A stretch of DNA of 64,000 nt from Clostridioides sp. (GCA_031261505.1 JAISJN010000010.1:36520-100519), one strand, 5' to 3'; shown: positions 16,597 to 28,679, counted from the stretch's first letter. The notes: a model not told the origin generated them from the sequence alone. A program made the numbers and translations.

Positions 16597-18544
16597 AATG
16601 GATAAGTTTACGCTTTTAGCTTTTGAACAAGAGAAAAAAAATCTTCTTGAAAATCTTCAATCCTTTGGAAATGTTGAGTTTTCAAATCTCACAGACAGTG
16701 AATGGTCACAAGAGTACCAACTTCAAAACGATTCTTCTGCAGAGGAGATATCAAATGTTGAAGGAGAACTTTCTAAGTGCAGATACATTATTGAAAATTT
16801 ATCAAAGTTCGAAGAAAAGCCTGGGATGTTAAAAGGTCTCAAGGAAGGAAGAAAAAGCTATAGCTACGAAGAACTAAAAAACATAGCAACTGGGTCAAAC
16901 TACCAAGAAGAATATTCAACACTCAAGGATTTAGAAAATCAAATCAGTATAAACAACAGCGATATATCTAAGTTCAAGACTGGTATAGAAGATTTGCTTC
17001 ATTGGCAAGAACTGGATGTTTCAGTTGAAAATTTGAGAACGCTTTCACACGCGAGGGCAATCTTGGGTGAAATTCCAAATGAAAACATAGATTCATTTAG
17101 AGCTGAAATTGATAGCACAACACAGAATTACTATCTCGAGGTAGTGAATTCAGAGACAAAGTATTCGTACTTGCTATTGTGTATAGACAATTACGATAGA
17201 GAAGCGGTACAGGAGGTTCTAAAGAACCAAAATGTCAAGGTTTGTGAATTGTCAGTAGATGGAGTTCCTTCAGTAGAAATGAAGGGATTCAAAGAAAAGA
17301 TAGAACTTAAGGTTTCAGAAAATAATTTAATTGAAGAAAAGATAAGAGCACACAGTGATAAATTGGATGAGTACAAGGCGGTTTACGAGTACTACAGTTT
17401 TGAATCTCATCGTTTGAACTCTACTAAGAATTTTTTAAAGAGTGAAAAAGTCGTAACAATTCAGGGGTACTACCCTAGCAACTTAAAGGAAGAGTTTGTT
17501 TCCTTGCTAGATAAAACCCTAGGTGAAGATTACTACCTTGAAACAGAAGAGGCAGACGGAGATGACACTCCAGTTAAACTTCACAACAATGCAGTATATG
17601 AAGCATTTGAGCCTATTACAGAGATGTATAGTACTCCGATGTACAAGGAAATTGATCCAACGCCTTTATTTGCACCATTTTATATAATATTCTTTGGAAT
17701 GATGCTTTCAGATTTGGCTTATGGATTACTACTCATGTTGGGTACAGCAATAGCGCTAAAGGCATTTAATTTAGATGAAAGTATGAAGAGATCTATGAAG
17801 ATGTTCTTCTTCTGTGGTATATCGACATCTGTCTGGGGCCTTCTATATGGAAGTTTCTTTGGAGATATGATACCGATTCCAGCACTTTGGATGTATCCTG
17901 ACAAAAACGTTGCAACGCTAATGATGGCGTCTATAGTGATGGGATTCATACATATATACATCGGTATTGGTATAAAGGGATATATGCACCTTAGGGATAA
18001 AAACTACTTCGGGTTTGTGGCAGACGTGTTAGTCTGGTATATAACACTTACAGGAGCAGTGCTTTGGTTAGGTGGAGCATTTATGGATTTAGGATCAATG
18101 GGAATACCAGCAGTAGTTCCAGTTATAGCAAAATGGGCGACTATTGTAGGAATGATTGGGATTGTTTTCACAAATGGTGGAGACGCAAAGAGCATTGGTG
18201 GAAAGATAGGAAGTGGTATTTATGCGCTATATGGAATCACAGGATATATAGGGGATTTCGTATCTTACACAAGGCTAGCAGCACTTGGACTTGCGACAGG
18301 ATTCTTGTCTTTGGCGTTCAATATCATAGTAAGAATGGTTGGTGGAAGTTGGTACACAATGATATTTGCAGTGATCATATTCATAGGTGCACATATATTT
18401 AATATGTTCATAAATGCGCTTGGATCTTATGTTCACGCATGTAGACTTCAATATCTTGAGTACTTCGGTAAGTTCTACGAAGGTGGGGGTTCAGCTTTCA
18501 AACCTTTGGAATATAATTCTAAATACTTTAAAATCGTAAAATAG
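16583..18544 (+). CDS. ntpI: V-type ATPase membrane subunit a (I)
   Basis: A 653-residue stator subunit that provides the ion half-channels. The soluble N-terminal half (residues 1-340) is coiled-coil rich. The C-terminal half has about eight membrane segments beginning near residue 350 (PLFAPFYIIFFGMMLSDLAYGLLL). The conserved SYTRLAALGLATGF segment carries R564, the essential arginine facing the rotor ring. FINALGSYVHACRLQYLEYFGKFYEGGG near the end is the family hallmark. It is translationally coupled to the upstream stalk gene. Confidence 0.95.
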   Translation: MAIVKMDKFTLLAFEQEKKNLLENLQSFGNVEFSNLTDSEWSQEYQLQNDSSAEEISNVEGELSKCRYIIENLSKFEEKPGMLKGLKEGRKSYSYEELKNIATGSNYQEEYSTLKDLENQISINNSDISKFKTGIEDLLHWQELDVSVENLRTLSHARAILGEIPNENIDSFRAEIDSTTQNYYLEVVNSETKYSYLLLCIDNYDREAVQEVLKNQNVKVCELSVDGVPSVEMKGFKEKIELKVSENNLIEEKIRAHSDKLDEYKAVYEYYSFESHRLNSTKNFLKSEKVVTIQGYYPSNLKEEFVSLLDKTLGEDYYLETEEADGDDTPVKLHNNAVYEAFEPITEMYSTPMYKEIDPTPLFAPFYIIFFGMMLSDLAYGLLLMLGTAIALKAFNLDESMKRSMKMFFFCGISTSVWGLLYGSFFGDMIPIPALWMYPDKNVATLMMASIVMGFIHIYIGIGIKGYMHLRDKNYFGFVADVLVWYITLTGAVLWLGGAFMDLGSMGIPAVVPVIAKWATIVGMIGIVFTNGGDAKSIGGKIGSGIYALYGITGYIGDFVSYTRLAALGLATGFLSLAFNIIVRMVGGSWYTMIFAVIIFIGAHIFNMFINALGSYVHACRLQYLEYFGKFYEGGGSAFKPLEYNSKYFKIVK

Positions 18545-19033
<489 letters not shown>

Positions 19034-19048
19034 TTAGGAGATGTTCAA

Positions 19049-19648
19049 ATGTCTAATATTGATAATCTAACTGCGAAGATAGAGTCAGATGCTAATGCGA
19101 GGAAAGATGAAATATTACACGAAGCTGAACTAAAGGCCAGTAGAATAATCAATGCGAAAACTGAAGAGGCTTGTAACGAATCACAGTTGATTATTAGAAA
19201 AGCTGGGTTGGATAGTGGAGTAATACTCGAAAAAGCTATTTCAAAAGCAGAATTAGAGATGAGGAATAAAAAACTCGAAGTAAAACAAATAATAATTGAA
19301 AAGGTTTTCTCAAAGGCTAAGGAAGAATTAGCTAAGATGCCAGCAAAGGATTTTGAAACATTTGTCACAGATTCTATAATGAATTTAGATATAGATGGAG
19401 ATGAAGCAATCTTAATCGGTGAAGAAGATATGAAGAAGATATCAGCTGGATATCTAGATACTCTAAACGCTGGACTCAAATTAAAAGGTAAATCGGGTGA
19501 ACTTAAATTTGAAGTCAAGGAAGCTGGAGTAAACGGAGGATTCATATTAAGTAAGAACGGAATAGAAATCAACAATACATTTGAGGATTTAGTTAATTCC
19601 ATTAAATACGAAGTCGAGTACGAAATAGGTAAAATATTGTTTAATTAA
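19049..19648 (+). CDS. ntpE: V-type ATPase peripheral stalk subunit E
   Basis: A 199-residue protein with a long N-terminal helix (residues 1-100, many Lys/Glu/Ala) and a C-terminal mixed domain, NtpE-like. It pairs with the G/H subunit to hold the catalytic head. The start follows TTAGGAG 7 bases away. The gene is in the canonical place after the c subunit. Confidence 0.9.
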   Translation: MSNIDNLTAKIESDANARKDEILHEAELKASRIINAKTEEACNESQLIIRKAGLDSGVILEKAISKAELEMRNKKLEVKQIIIEKVFSKAKEELAKMPAKDFETFVTDSIMNLDIDGDEAILIGEEDMKKISAGYLDTLNAGLKLKGKSGELKFEVKEAGVNGGFILSKNGIEINNTFEDLVNSIKYEVEYEIGKILFN

Positions 19649-19662
19649 AGGGGGCATTGACA

Positions 19663-20664
19663 TTGGATAGAATGGAATTTACCCATGCTGTAACACATGT
19701 AAGAGTTATGGAAAAACGTCTCCTTGATGCGGACATAATTGAAAGGCTGTTAGATAGCCAAGATCCTGAAGATACATTAAAAATTCTTCAAGAAACATAT
19801 TATGGTGACATGTTAAACAACATAGATTCTGTGTACGACTACGAAGTTGCACTCAAAAAAGCTCTTATAGACCTCTACAAAGAGATATATAAGATATCTC
19901 CTCAGAAGGAAATCGTAGATATAATGTCTGTTAAGTACGATTTCCATAATATGAGGGTGCTTCTAAAAGCTAAGGCATTAGGTAAAGATTTTTCAGAGCT
20001 CTTGATACATATCGGGACTATTGATATAGAAAATCTGAAAAACTTTATCGATACTGGAGATACTAAGGCTCTAGATATAAAGACTAGGGATATGATAGAA
20101 GACGTTGAAGGTAAATTCAACTCTACACTAGATCCTCAGGTCATAGATGTAGCCCTAGACAAGTATATGTTCATGCGTATGAGCGAGATGGCAGTAGATT
20201 TGGATATACCGTACATAACTAAGTACGTGAGAGAATCTATCGACGTAACTAATATAAAAATCATGGTGAGATGTAAAAAACAGAAAAAGGATTCGAGATT
20301 CTTCCTAGATGTGGCAATACCAGGAGGATACCTTGATCTAGATATACTAGATAAAGGAATCAACGAGAGTATCGAAAACTTTGCCAACAATATATCGAGA
20401 ACATCTTACTCAAAAGCATTTAATATTGTTCTTGATGAATTTTTATCTAAGGGAAGGGTATCTTCATTAGATACAGCTTATGACAACTATCTCATGGATA
20501 GTGCGAAAGAGGCAAAAAGAGTGTCATTTGGACCAGAGCCAATACTTGGCTACATTATAGCGGTAGAGACTGAGATAAAGTTAATCAGGATCATAATGGT
20601 AGGCAAGCTCAACAATGTTTCAAAAGAAGTCATAAGAGAAAGGTTGCGTGAGGTGTATGTATAA
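19663..20664 (+). CDS. ntpC: V-type ATPase subunit C (central stalk cap/d-type)
   Basis: A 333-residue all-helical protein linking the rotor ring and central stalk. Motifs such as [15 protein letters not shown] at the N-terminus and [28 protein letters not shown] near the C-terminus are typical of archaeal/bacterial subunit C. TTG 19663 is preferred over TTG 19657 because AGGGGG (19649-19654) is 8 bases from it and only 2 from the other. It overlaps the next gene. Confidence 0.92.
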   Translation: MDRMEFTHAVTHVRVMEKRLLDADIIERLLDSQDPEDTLKILQETYYGDMLNNIDSVYDYEVALKKALIDLYKEIYKISPQKEIVDIMSVKYDFHNMRVLLKAKALGKDFSELLIHIGTIDIENLKNFIDTGDTKALDIKTRDMIEDVEGKFNSTLDPQVIDVALDKYMFMRMSEMAVDLDIPYITKYVRESIDVTNIKIMVRCKKQKKDSRFFLDVAIPGGYLDLDILDKGINESIENFANNISRTSYSKAFNIVLDEFLSKGRVSSLDTAYDNYLMDSAKEAKRVSFGPEPILGYIIAVETEIKLIRIIMVGKLNNVSKEVIRERLREVYV

Positions 20665-20965
20665 GGTTGGAGTTGTAGGAGACAAAGATTCCATATTAGC
20701 ATTCAAGGCTCTAGGGATTGATGTGTATCCCGCAAATGACAAGTTTGAAGCGAGAAGAAACATCGATACAATGGCCCTCCAGGACTATGCTGTAATTTTC
20801 TTAACAGAACAATTGGCACAGGATCTACAGGAGACAATTGAAAGATATAATAAAAAACTCGTTCCTGCTATCATATTGATTCCGAGCAATCAGGGAACAC
20901 TTAATATAGGTAAACAAAGAATCAGCGATTATGTAGAGAAAGCTGTAGGAGTAAATATCTTATAG
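20657..20965 (+). CDS. V-type ATPase subunit F
   Basis: A 102-residue Rossmann-like central-stalk subunit ([47 protein letters not shown]). The ATG at 20657 overlaps the subunit C stop, with GTGAGGTG as ribosome binding site inside the upstream gene. This subunit is called NtpG in Enterococcus and AtpF in archaeal nomenclature. Confidence 0.92.
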   Translation: MYKVGVVGDKDSILAFKALGIDVYPANDKFEARRNIDTMALQDYAVIFLTEQLAQDLQETIERYNKKLVPAIILIPSNQGTLNIGKQRISDYVEKAVGVNIL

Positions 20966-20980
20966 AATGGGGGTCGTATC

Positions 20981-22756
20981 TTGAAAACAGGTACTATAGT
21001 CAAGGTTTCAGGTCCATTGGTTGTTGCAAAGGACATGGATGAAGCCAATATATTTGACGTCGTAAAAGTCGGGGTACAAGGACTTATAGGCGAGATCATA
21101 GAAATGAGAGAGGATAGAGCATCTATCCAGGTATACGAAGAAACAGCTGGAGTAGGACCAGGAGATCCAGTTATCACAACAGGTGAACCTTTGAGTATCG
21201 AACTTGGTCCAGGACTTATCGAGTCTATGTTCGATGGAATTCAAAGACCATTAAATGCAATGCAAGAAGAATCAGGTTCGCAGTTTCTAAAAAAAGGTAT
21301 TGCAGTAAAATCTCTAGATAGAAAAAGAATCTGGGAATTCAAACCAACTGCTAAAGTTGGAGATGAAGTATCAGCAGGTGACATAGTAGGTACAGTTCAA
21401 GAAACTCCAGTTGTGCTTCACAAGATAATGGTACCTCCAGGACTTAAAGGAAAAATTAAAGAAATCAAAGCAGGAAGCTTTAATATAACAGAAACAGTAT
21501 ATGTATTAGAAACAGAAAAGGGAGATAAAGAACTTACCCTTATGCAAAAATGGCCAGCCAGAAAGGGTAGACCGTTTAAGTCAAAACTGAATCCAATTGA
21601 ACCAATGGTTACAGGACAAAGGGTAATAGATACATTCTTCCCAGTTGCAAAGGGTGGAGCAGCTGCAGTACCGGGACCATTCGGAGCTGGTAAAACAGTT
21701 GTACAGCATCAGATAGCAAAATGGGGAGATACGGAAATAGTTATATACGTAGGTTGTGGAGAACGTGGTAACGAAATGACAGACGTTCTTAATGAATTCC
21801 CAGAACTAAAAGACCCTCGTACAGGTGAAAGTTTGATGAAGAGGACTGTACTTATAGCCAATACTTCAAACATGCCAGTTGCAGCCAGAGAAGCCTGCAT
21901 GTACACAGGTGTAACAATGGCTGAATACTTTAGAGATATGGGATACTCAGTATCGATCATGGCAGACTCTACTTCTAGATGGGCAGAGGCACTTAGAGAA
22001 ATGTCAGGAAGGCTTGAAGAGATGCCAGGGGACGAAGGTTATCCAGCATACTTAGGATCAAGACTTGCAGACTATTACGAAAGAGCTGGAAAAGTGGTAT
22101 GTTTAGGAAGTGAAGGTCGTGAAGGTGCTATAACAGCGATAGGTGCCGTATCTCCAGCAGGTGGGGACTTATCTGAACCGGTTACACAGTCTACACTTAG
22201 AATAGTTAAAGTATTCTGGGGACTAGATGACCAACTTGCTTACCAACGTCACTTCCCAGCTATAGACTGGTTGAGTTCATACTCACTATATCAAGATACT
22301 ATAGATCAATGGATGGATAAAGAAATAGCAGGAGACTGGTCTAGACTTAGAGTAAAGGCTATGACACTTCTTCAAGAAGAAGCAAGCCTTCAAGAAATAG
22401 TAAGACTTGTCGGTATAGATTCTCTATCAGAAGGTGACAGACTTAAACTTGAAGTCGCTAAATCAGTAAGAGAAGACTACTTACAACAGAATGCCTTCCA
22501 CGAAATAGATACTTATGCGTCTTTGAAGAAACAATATAGAATGCTTAAATTGATACTTCTATTTGAAGATGAAGCGATAAAAGCTCTTAAAAAAGGTGTA
22601 TATCTAAGTAATATACTAAGCCTTGACGTAAGGGATAAGATAGCTAGAAGTAAATATATAGGCGAAGATGAATTAAGTAAGATAGATGATATTAGTATCG
22701 AAGTTAAAAAAGAAATTGCTAGACTAATAAGCGAAGGAGGGGTTCTGGATGCTTAA
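20981..22756 (+). CDS. ntpA: V-type ATPase catalytic subunit A
   Basis: A 591-residue catalytic subunit that binds and hydrolyses or makes ATP. The P-loop [11 protein letters not shown] lies at about residues 230-240. The family-specific non-homologous insert precedes it (residues about 110-190). [12 protein letters not shown] (Glu switch) and [27 protein letters not shown] follow. The start is TTG 20981 after GAATGGGGGTCG. It overlaps subunit B by 8 bases. Confidence 0.97.
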   Translation: MKTGTIVKVSGPLVVAKDMDEANIFDVVKVGVQGLIGEIIEMREDRASIQVYEETAGVGPGDPVITTGEPLSIELGPGLIESMFDGIQRPLNAMQEESGSQFLKKGIAVKSLDRKRIWEFKPTAKVGDEVSAGDIVGTVQETPVVLHKIMVPPGLKGKIKEIKAGSFNITETVYVLETEKGDKELTLMQKWPARKGRPFKSKLNPIEPMVTGQRVIDTFFPVAKGGAAAVPGPFGAGKTVVQHQIAKWGDTEIVIYVGCGERGNEMTDVLNEFPELKDPRTGESLMKRTVLIANTSNMPVAAREACMYTGVTMAEYFRDMGYSVSIMADSTSRWAEALREMSGRLEEMPGDEGYPAYLGSRLADYYERAGKVVCLGSEGREGAITAIGAVSPAGGDLSEPVTQSTLRIVKVFWGLDDQLAYQRHFPAIDWLSSYSLYQDTIDQWMDKEIAGDWSRLRVKAMTLLQEEASLQEIVRLVGIDSLSEGDRLKLEVAKSVREDYLQQNAFHEIDTYASLKKQYRMLKLILLFEDEAIKALKKGVYLSNILSLDVRDKIARSKYIGEDELSKIDDISIEVKKEIARLISEGGVLDA

Positions 22757-24134
22757 GGAATACAGGACAGTCACAGAAGTCGTAGGACCTTTGATGGTTG
22801 TTGAAGGTGTCGAAGGAGTCAAATTTGACGAACTAGTTGAAATAGAAATACAAACAGGTGAAAAACGTCGTGGTAAAGTCCTAGAAGTAAACGGTACAAA
22901 AGCGATGGTACAGTTGTTCGAAAGTTCTTCAGGAATAAACCTAAAGGGAACGAAAGCTAAGTTCCTAGGTCGTCCACTTGAGCTAGGTGTATCTGAAGAC
23001 ATGCTAGGTAGGGTCTTCGATGGAATGGGAAGTCCAAACGATGGAGGACCAGCAATAATTCCAGAAAAGAGAGTCGATATAAACGGTGAAGCAATAAACC
23101 CAGTAGCGAGAGATTATCCGTCTGAATTTATCCAGACAGGAATATCGGCTATAGATGGATTAAATACATTGGTTAGAGGTCAAAAACTTCCAGTGTTCTC
23201 TGGATCAGGTTTGCCACATGCTCAACTTGCAGCTCAAATAGCTAGACAGGCTAGAGTTCTAAACTCTGACGAAAAGTTTGCGGTTGTATTTGCAGCCATA
23301 GGTATAACATTTGAAGAAGCACAGTTCTTCGTAGAGGAATTCAAAAAAACTGGTGCTATAGATAAGTCGGTTCTATTCATGAACTTGGCATCTGACCCAG
23401 CGATAGAGAGAATATCTACACCGAGAATGGCGCTTACTACAGCTGAGTTCTTGGCATACGAAAAAGACATGCATGTACTCGTTATAATGACGGATATAAC
23501 AAACTACGCGGAAGCACTTAGAGAGGTTTCTGCAGCAAGAAAAGAAGTTCCAGGTAGACGTGGATACCCAGGATACCTCTATACCGATCTTTCGACATTA
23601 TATGAAAGAGCAGGAAGACTTAAAGGTAGAAAAGGTTCTATAACACAGATACCAATACTTACAATGCCAGAGGACGACAAGACTCACCCTATCCCTGACC
23701 TTACAGGATACATCACTGAAGGACAGATTATACTATCGAGAGAACTATACCAAAAAGGTATACAGCCTCCGATAGATGTTTTACCTTCACTATCGAGACT
23801 TAAAGACAAGGGTATAGGTAAAGGGAAGACTAGAGAAGACCATGCAGATACTATGAACCAGTTGTTCTCAGCATACGCGCAAGGTAAACAGGCAAAAGAA
23901 TTGTCCGCAATCCTTGGTGAATCTGCTCTATCAGACGCCGATAAAAAATTCGCGAAATTTGCTGAAGCATTTGAATACGAATACGTATCTCAAGGCTACA
24001 ACACTGATAGGACAGTTGAGGAAACTTTGGAACTAGGATGGAAACTTCTTAAGATACTTCCTAAGACAGAACTTAAGAGAATTAGAGATGAATACATTGA
24101 TAAATATATGCCTAAGGGAGATGAGGCTGAATAA
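22749..24134 (+). CDS. ntpB: V-type ATPase regulatory subunit B
   Basis: A 461-residue non-catalytic nucleotide-fold subunit. It lacks a classic P-loop ([19 protein letters not shown] instead), which is normal for subunit [35 protein letters not shown] and [12 protein letters not shown] are clear family motifs. The ATG overlaps the end of subunit A behind GAAGGAGGGG. Confidence 0.97.
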   Translation: MLKEYRTVTEVVGPLMVVEGVEGVKFDELVEIEIQTGEKRRGKVLEVNGTKAMVQLFESSSGINLKGTKAKFLGRPLELGVSEDMLGRVFDGMGSPNDGGPAIIPEKRVDINGEAINPVARDYPSEFIQTGISAIDGLNTLVRGQKLPVFSGSGLPHAQLAAQIARQARVLNSDEKFAVVFAAIGITFEEAQFFVEEFKKTGAIDKSVLFMNLASDPAIERISTPRMALTTAEFLAYEKDMHVLVIMTDITNYAEALREVSAARKEVPGRRGYPGYLYTDLSTLYERAGRLKGRKGSITQIPILTMPEDDKTHPIPDLTGYITEGQIILSRELYQKGIQPPIDVLPSLSRLKDKGIGKGKTREDHADTMNQLFSAYAQGKQAKELSAILGESALSDADKKFAKFAEAFEYEYVSQGYNTDRTVEETLELGWKLLKILPKTELKRIRDEYIDKYMPKGDEAE

Positions 24135-24829
24135 TGGCTAGAAAATTAAATGTAAATCCCACTAGAATGGAGCTATCCGATCTTAAAGCGAGACTTACAA
24201 CAGCCACAAGGGGCCATAAACTTCTAAAGGATAAGCAAGATGAGCTTATGAGAAGGTTCATCGAGCTAATTAAATACAATAATAAGCTGAGAGACGAGGT
24301 AGAAGATAAACTTCAAGGGGTATTTAAAGATTTCTTGATGGCATCTGCCGGTATATCTCCAGAATTTTTGGAAGAGGCAATCGCCTATCCAAAGGAGAGT
24401 ATTTCAATCAACCTCTCTCAAAAGAATATTATGAGTGTTAACGTTCCAGTTATGAAGTTTGTGAGAAAGTTTGAAGGGGATTCGGGTAGTATATACCCAT
24501 ATGGATTCTATTCTACTTCTACGGAATTAGATGATTCCATAGAAGGACTTTACCTTATACTTCCAAAGCTTTTGGAACTCGCTGAGGTCGAAAAGTCATG
24601 TCAGTTGATGGCTGTTGAGATCGAGAAGACTAGAAGAAGAGTTAACGCTCTTGAGTATATGACAATTCCTCAATTGCAGGAAACTATCAGATATATCAAG
24701 ATGAAACTTGACGAAAATGAAAGAGCGTCTTTGACTAGGTTAATGAAGGTTAAGAGTATGATGGAAAAGGCCGCTGAGCAAGCACAGGCTCAAGCTGAGG
24801 CAAAGGCTAGGCAGGCACAGGGCTTATAG
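24134..24829 (+). CDS. ntpD: V-type ATPase central stalk subunit D
   Basis: A 231-residue rotor shaft made of two long helices forming a coiled coil: N-terminal [30 protein letters not shown] and C-terminal [22 protein letters not shown]. The start codon shares one base with the subunit B stop. The extreme C-terminus is rich in Ala/Gln. It is the last gene of the operon, followed by a terminator. Confidence 0.96.
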   Translation: MARKLNVNPTRMELSDLKARLTTATRGHKLLKDKQDELMRRFIELIKYNNKLRDEVEDKLQGVFKDFLMASAGISPEFLEEAIAYPKESISINLSQKNIMSVNVPVMKFVRKFEGDSGSIYPYGFYSTSTELDDSIEGLYLILPKLLELAEVEKSCQLMAVEIEKTRRRVNALEYMTIPQLQETIRYIKMKLDENERASLTRLMKVKSMMEKAAEQAQAQAEAKARQAQGL

Positions 24830-24835
24830 ATTGAA

Positions 24836-24877
24836 ATTATACCCCCACCTCTTTAGGATGGGGGTATAATTTTTATT
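24836..24877 (+). terminator. Terminator of the V-ATPase operon
   Basis: ATTATACCCCC pairs with GGGGGTATAAT, followed by TTTTTATTT. The loop region ACCTCTTTAGGAT resembles hairpin 1 of the dispersed repeat. Confidence 0.92.
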
Positions 24878-25046
24878 TAAGTGAGCTAAAATTCAAGGAC
24901 GAGGTCGTTTAATGCAAGGTTGGGTCTTAGAGAAATCTAGGGCTTATTTTGATGTTTGATTTGGATCTAGATAAATAATGAGTTTGGTGTTAAACTAGGA
25001 CTTATTGAAATATTAAAATGAAAATATTTTCAAGGGGGAGAAAAAG

Positions 25047-28000
25047 ATGGGAGATCCTATTTTATTATCAGCAATGACAGCTTTGATAGATAAAAATTTT
25101 GGTTCATCAGAAGCATATAGACCGAAATTGTTATTTAATGATTACAAAAGAGCGAGCAAAGTATTAAATAGTATACAGAGAGAATTGAACTCATGTGATG
25201 AATTTATCTTTTCTGTTGCATTTATAACTATGAGTGGAGTGACTACGATACTTGAGACTCTAAAGGAACTAGAAAAGAGGGGAATAAGGGGAAGAATACT
25301 TACGACAAACTACCTTAACTTTAACGAGCCAAACGCACTTAGAAAACTAAAGAGCTTCTCGAATATAGAGATAAAAATGCTTACAGCGGAAGCGTTTCAT
25401 ACAAAGGGATATATATTTAGAACAAATGGTAAATACAATATTATTGTAGGCAGTTCTAACTTGACTCAAAATGCATTGGCGAAAAATAAGGAGTGGAATC
25501 TAAAAGTAACATCGCTAAGAGAAGGAAGCCTTACAATTCAAACTGTAGATGAATTTGAGCATATGTGGAAAAGTGCAGGTGAACTAACCAACGCCAGCAT
25601 TGATGAGTACGAAAAAGTATATAAAAAGATGAGATCATTACATTTTGAACAGAAGCAGCGTAATAGAAGTTATGCAAATGATGATAGATATAATGTAGTT
25701 CAAAATGAGATGACGGATAGTAAGTGTACATATAACGAATTGACACCTAATTCTATGCAAATAGAAGCGATTAAAGCACTTTCTTCGATTAGAGAGGAGG
25801 GGAAGGATAAAGCACTTATAATAAGCGCTACGGGGACAGGAAAAACATATATGTCAGCATTTGATGTCAAAAAATTTAAACCAGATAAAATGCTGTTTAT
25901 AGTACATAGAGAACAAATATTAAAACAAGCCATGGAGAGTTTTAAGCAGGTCATAGGAAAGAAAGTTAATATGGGAATACTATCTGGAAATAGTAGAGAT
26001 ACAGAAGCTGATTATTTATTTTCAACAGTACAGATGATGTCCAGAGAAGATGTTAGGAGGGAGTTCCATAGCGAATGCTTTGATTATATTATCATAGATG
26101 AGAGCCACAAGGCGGGTGCAGACAGCTACAAGAAAATAATAGATTATTTTTCTCCTAAATTTTTGCTTGGTATGACGGCTACTCCAGAGAGGACAGATGG
26201 ATTTAATATATATGAGTTATTTGACTACAACATCGCCTATGAAATTAGACTCCAAAAGGCAATGGAGGAAGAGATGCTTTGTCCTTTCCATTATTTCGGA
26301 ATAACCGATTTAATAATAGATGGAAGTGAAATAGAGGATAAATCTGATTTTAGGGATTTGATATCCAGCTCTCGAGTTGACCATATAATCGATAAAATAG
26401 AATTTTACGGACATGGTGGCGATAGGCTCAAGGGACTTGTTTTCTGCAGTAGAAAAGATGAAGGCAGAGAATTATCAGCTGCTTTTAATGAGAGGGGATA
26501 CAGAACCGTATTTCTTTGTGGAGAGGATTCGCAGGATAAAAGGGAAGATGCCATACAAAGATTAGAGCAAGATAAGCTAGAAGGTGCATTGGATTACATA
26601 TTTACAGTAGATATATTCAATGAGGGGATAGATATTCCAGAGATTAATCAAATAGTAATGCTAAGGCCAACAATGTCATCGATTATATTTACGCAACAAC
26701 TTGGTAGGGGATTGAGGAAGACATATAACAAGGAGTTCATAGTAGTAGTCGATTTCATAGGAAATTATGATAAAAACTTTTTGATACCTGTCGCCTTATC
26801 TGGAGACAAAACATATAATAAAGACAGTTTGAGAAATTATATTCTTGAGGGTAATTGTATAATACCAGGTTGTTCAACTATTAACTTCGATAGTATATCA
26901 AAAGAGAGAATATTTGAATCGTTAAATAAGGTGAACTTTTCTAAACGTGCATTCTTGAAGGAAGAGTATCAGAATTTAAAGAACAAATTAGGAAAAATAC
27001 CAAGCTTAAGAGATTTTTATCGAAATGGTTCAATCGATCCAGAATTGATTATAGAGTATTCCAAAAATTATTATTCATTTTTGAAGAGTATAGAGAGTGA
27101 ATATGATGAAGAATTGAGTGAAGATGAAGAAAATCTTCTGGAGTTTATATCAACTCAGATAAACGGCAAGAGAGTTGATGAACTACTATTATTAAAGTTG
27201 CTTATTGAAAATAAGGAGATAAGCACGATGGAATTTAGACGAGAACTGAAAAAATATACAAGTAATGATAAAAATAAAGAATTTAGTTACGATGACGAAA
27301 ACGTAGAAAAAGTCGGAGAAGAATTATATTATGATTATTCTATAGGAAACGTAGCAGATAATAAAAACTCTTATGTAGAACATTACATAGATGAAAATAT
27401 AAAGAGCAGCATTAGAATGCTCAATGCAGAGTTTCTTTCAGGAAGTGCAAAGACAAAGTACGGTAAAAATAAATTGGTCGATTTTAAATCGTCTTCTGAG
27501 AAGTGGACATCATCTGGCAAGACTATGATGATTTCAAATGAACCTGTGGATATTTACAGGAATAAAGAATTGCTAGCATTGATAAATGATTATATAGATT
27601 ACTCTATTATGGTGTATAGAAATAATTATACCGATAACTATAAAAATACGAACTTCAGTCTGTACAAAAAATATTCAAGAAAAGATGCTTGTCGATTATT
27701 AAATTGGGACAGCGATGTAAGTTCAGTAGTGTATGGCTATAAAGTTAAAGAAAATGAATGCCCTATATTTGTAACATACAATAAAAAGGACGATATTAAC
27801 GATAGCACTAAATACGAAGATCAGTTTGTCGATAGATGTACCTTTAGTTGGATGACTAGAAATAAGAGGACAATTGAAAGTAAGGAAGTAGCAGATATAT
27901 TAAATTCAGCACAAAGTGGCTTAAAGATACATTTATTTGTAAAAAAGACGGATGGAGAGGGGAAAGATTTTTATTACATCGGACAAGCTGATCCTATATT

Positions 28001-28118
28001 GGATAGGGTTAAGGAAACGCATATAAAGAATAAGGATAAAAATTTACCAATAGTAAATATCCCACTTAGGCTTAGAAATGAAGTAAGAGAAGATATATAT
28101 GAATACTTGATCAATTAA
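25047..28118 (+). CDS. PLD-nuclease / SF2 helicase / DUF3427 multidomain protein
   Basis: A 1023-residue protein with three parts. Residues about 25-200 form a phospholipase-D-like nuclease module with H118-x-K120 and GSSNLTQNAL (135-144). Residues about 235-590 form a superfamily 2 helicase: SATGTGKT (260-267), IIDESHKAG (DESH near 351), LLGMTATPERTDG, and the late motif QQLGRGLRK. The C-terminal third has a DUF3427-like domain (ECPIFVTYNKKDDIND, FVKKTDGEGKDFYYIG). Such proteins are suspected nucleic-acid processing or defence enzymes, but no role is proven. The start follows AAGGGGGAG. A Nudix gene converges on it from the right. Confidence 0.9.
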   Translation: MGDPILLSAMTALIDKNFGSSEAYRPKLLFNDYKRASKVLNSIQRELNSCDEFIFSVAFITMSGVTTILETLKELEKRGIRGRILTTNYLNFNEPNALRKLKSFSNIEIKMLTAEAFHTKGYIFRTNGKYNIIVGSSNLTQNALAKNKEWNLKVTSLREGSLTIQTVDEFEHMWKSAGELTNASIDEYEKVYKKMRSLHFEQKQRNRSYANDDRYNVVQNEMTDSKCTYNELTPNSMQIEAIKALSSIREEGKDKALIISATGTGKTYMSAFDVKKFKPDKMLFIVHREQILKQAMESFKQVIGKKVNMGILSGNSRDTEADYLFSTVQMMSREDVRREFHSECFDYIIIDESHKAGADSYKKIIDYFSPKFLLGMTATPERTDGFNIYELFDYNIAYEIRLQKAMEEEMLCPFHYFGITDLIIDGSEIEDKSDFRDLISSSRVDHIIDKIEFYGHGGDRLKGLVFCSRKDEGRELSAAFNERGYRTVFLCGEDSQDKREDAIQRLEQDKLEGALDYIFTVDIFNEGIDIPEINQIVMLRPTMSSIIFTQQLGRGLRKTYNKEFIVVVDFIGNYDKNFLIPVALSGDKTYNKDSLRNYILEGNCIIPGCSTINFDSISKERIFESLNKVNFSKRAFLKEEYQNLKNKLGKIPSLRDFYRNGSIDPELIIEYSKNYYSFLKSIESEYDEELSEDEENLLEFISTQINGKRVDELLLLKLLIENKEISTMEFRRELKKYTSNDKNKEFSYDDENVEKVGEELYYDYSIGNVADNKNSYVEHYIDENIKSSIRMLNAEFLSGSAKTKYGKNKLVDFKSSSEKWTSSGKTMMISNEPVDIYRNKELLALINDYIDYSIMVYRNNYTDNYKNTNFSLYKKYSRKDACRLLNWDSDVSSVVYGYKVKENECPIFVTYNKKDDINDSTKYEDQFVDRCTFSWMTRNKRTIESKEVADILNSAQSGLKIHLFVKKTDGEGKDFYYIGQADPILDRVKETHIKNKDKNLPIVNIPLRLRNEVREDIYEYLIN

Positions 28119-28150
28119 TATGCTAGGATTGGTAGTGAGGGACAATAGAC

Positions 28151-28197
28151 AAAAATGGTACAGTCATATTCATAATGAATACGCTTGTACCATTTTT
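28151..28197. terminator. Bidirectional terminator between helicase and Nudix genes
   Basis: AAAAATGGTACA pairs with TGTACCATTTTT, enclosing an ATTCAT/ATGAAT stem. A and T runs on both sides serve both convergent genes. Confidence 0.88.
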
Positions 28198-28202
28198 CAA
28201 AG

Positions 28203-28601
28203 CTACATTTTTTCATCGAGTAGTTTGTTGACAGCATTCAGATCGGCTGGAGCCCAATTTAAAGAAGATAAGTTTTCTCGCCTAAGATATATTAGTTTTG
28301 AGTGCTCCGTAGCTGTTGGAGTACCACTTATCAGTGCACATTTAATTGAGATGAGGTTGACAAAATTGTCGTCATACTCGTGTACACTATCATCAAACAC
28401 TTTGATGGCGTTAACACTACAGTTTAATTCTTCTTGGATTTCTCGCTCTATTGCATGGAATATATCCTCACCTATTTCGACCTTACCACCAGCAAACTCC
28501 CAGTGATTAGGAATACTCATCCTAGAGGAGCGAAGAGCACATAGGATCTCTGAATCTTCGTTTTCTATTATGGCAGCCACTACTTTTATTGTTTTTTTCA
28601 T
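28203..28601 (-). CDS. Nudix (deoxy)nucleoside triphosphate pyrophosphohydrolase, MutT-like
   Basis: A 132-residue MutT-type hydrolase. The Nudix box GGKVEIGEDIFHAIEREIQEEL (G at about 38 to EE at about 58) is complete. WEFAGGK before it is typical of enzymes acting on (oxidised) dNTPs. CALRSSRMSIPNHWEF matches the 8-oxo-dGTP/CTP pyrophosphohydrolase group. The start on the minus strand follows GGAGATGTG. It is convergent with the helicase gene. Confidence 0.88.
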   Translation of the reverse strand: MKKTIKVVAAIIENEDSEILCALRSSRMSIPNHWEFAGGKVEIGEDIFHAIEREIQEELNCSVNAIKVFDDSVHEYDDNFVNLISIKCALISGTPTATEHSKLIYLRRENLSSLNWAPADLNAVNKLLDEKM

Positions 28602-28679
28602 TACTACACATCTCCAATATTAGATACTTTTATTTGAATAGAATAAGTATAATATTTATCTGAGTTTCTTGTCAAATTA

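Noticed and set aside
28120..28506. 128-codon plus-strand frame opposite the Nudix gene
   Set aside because: It is the antisense of a clear Nudix box and lacks its own start signals.
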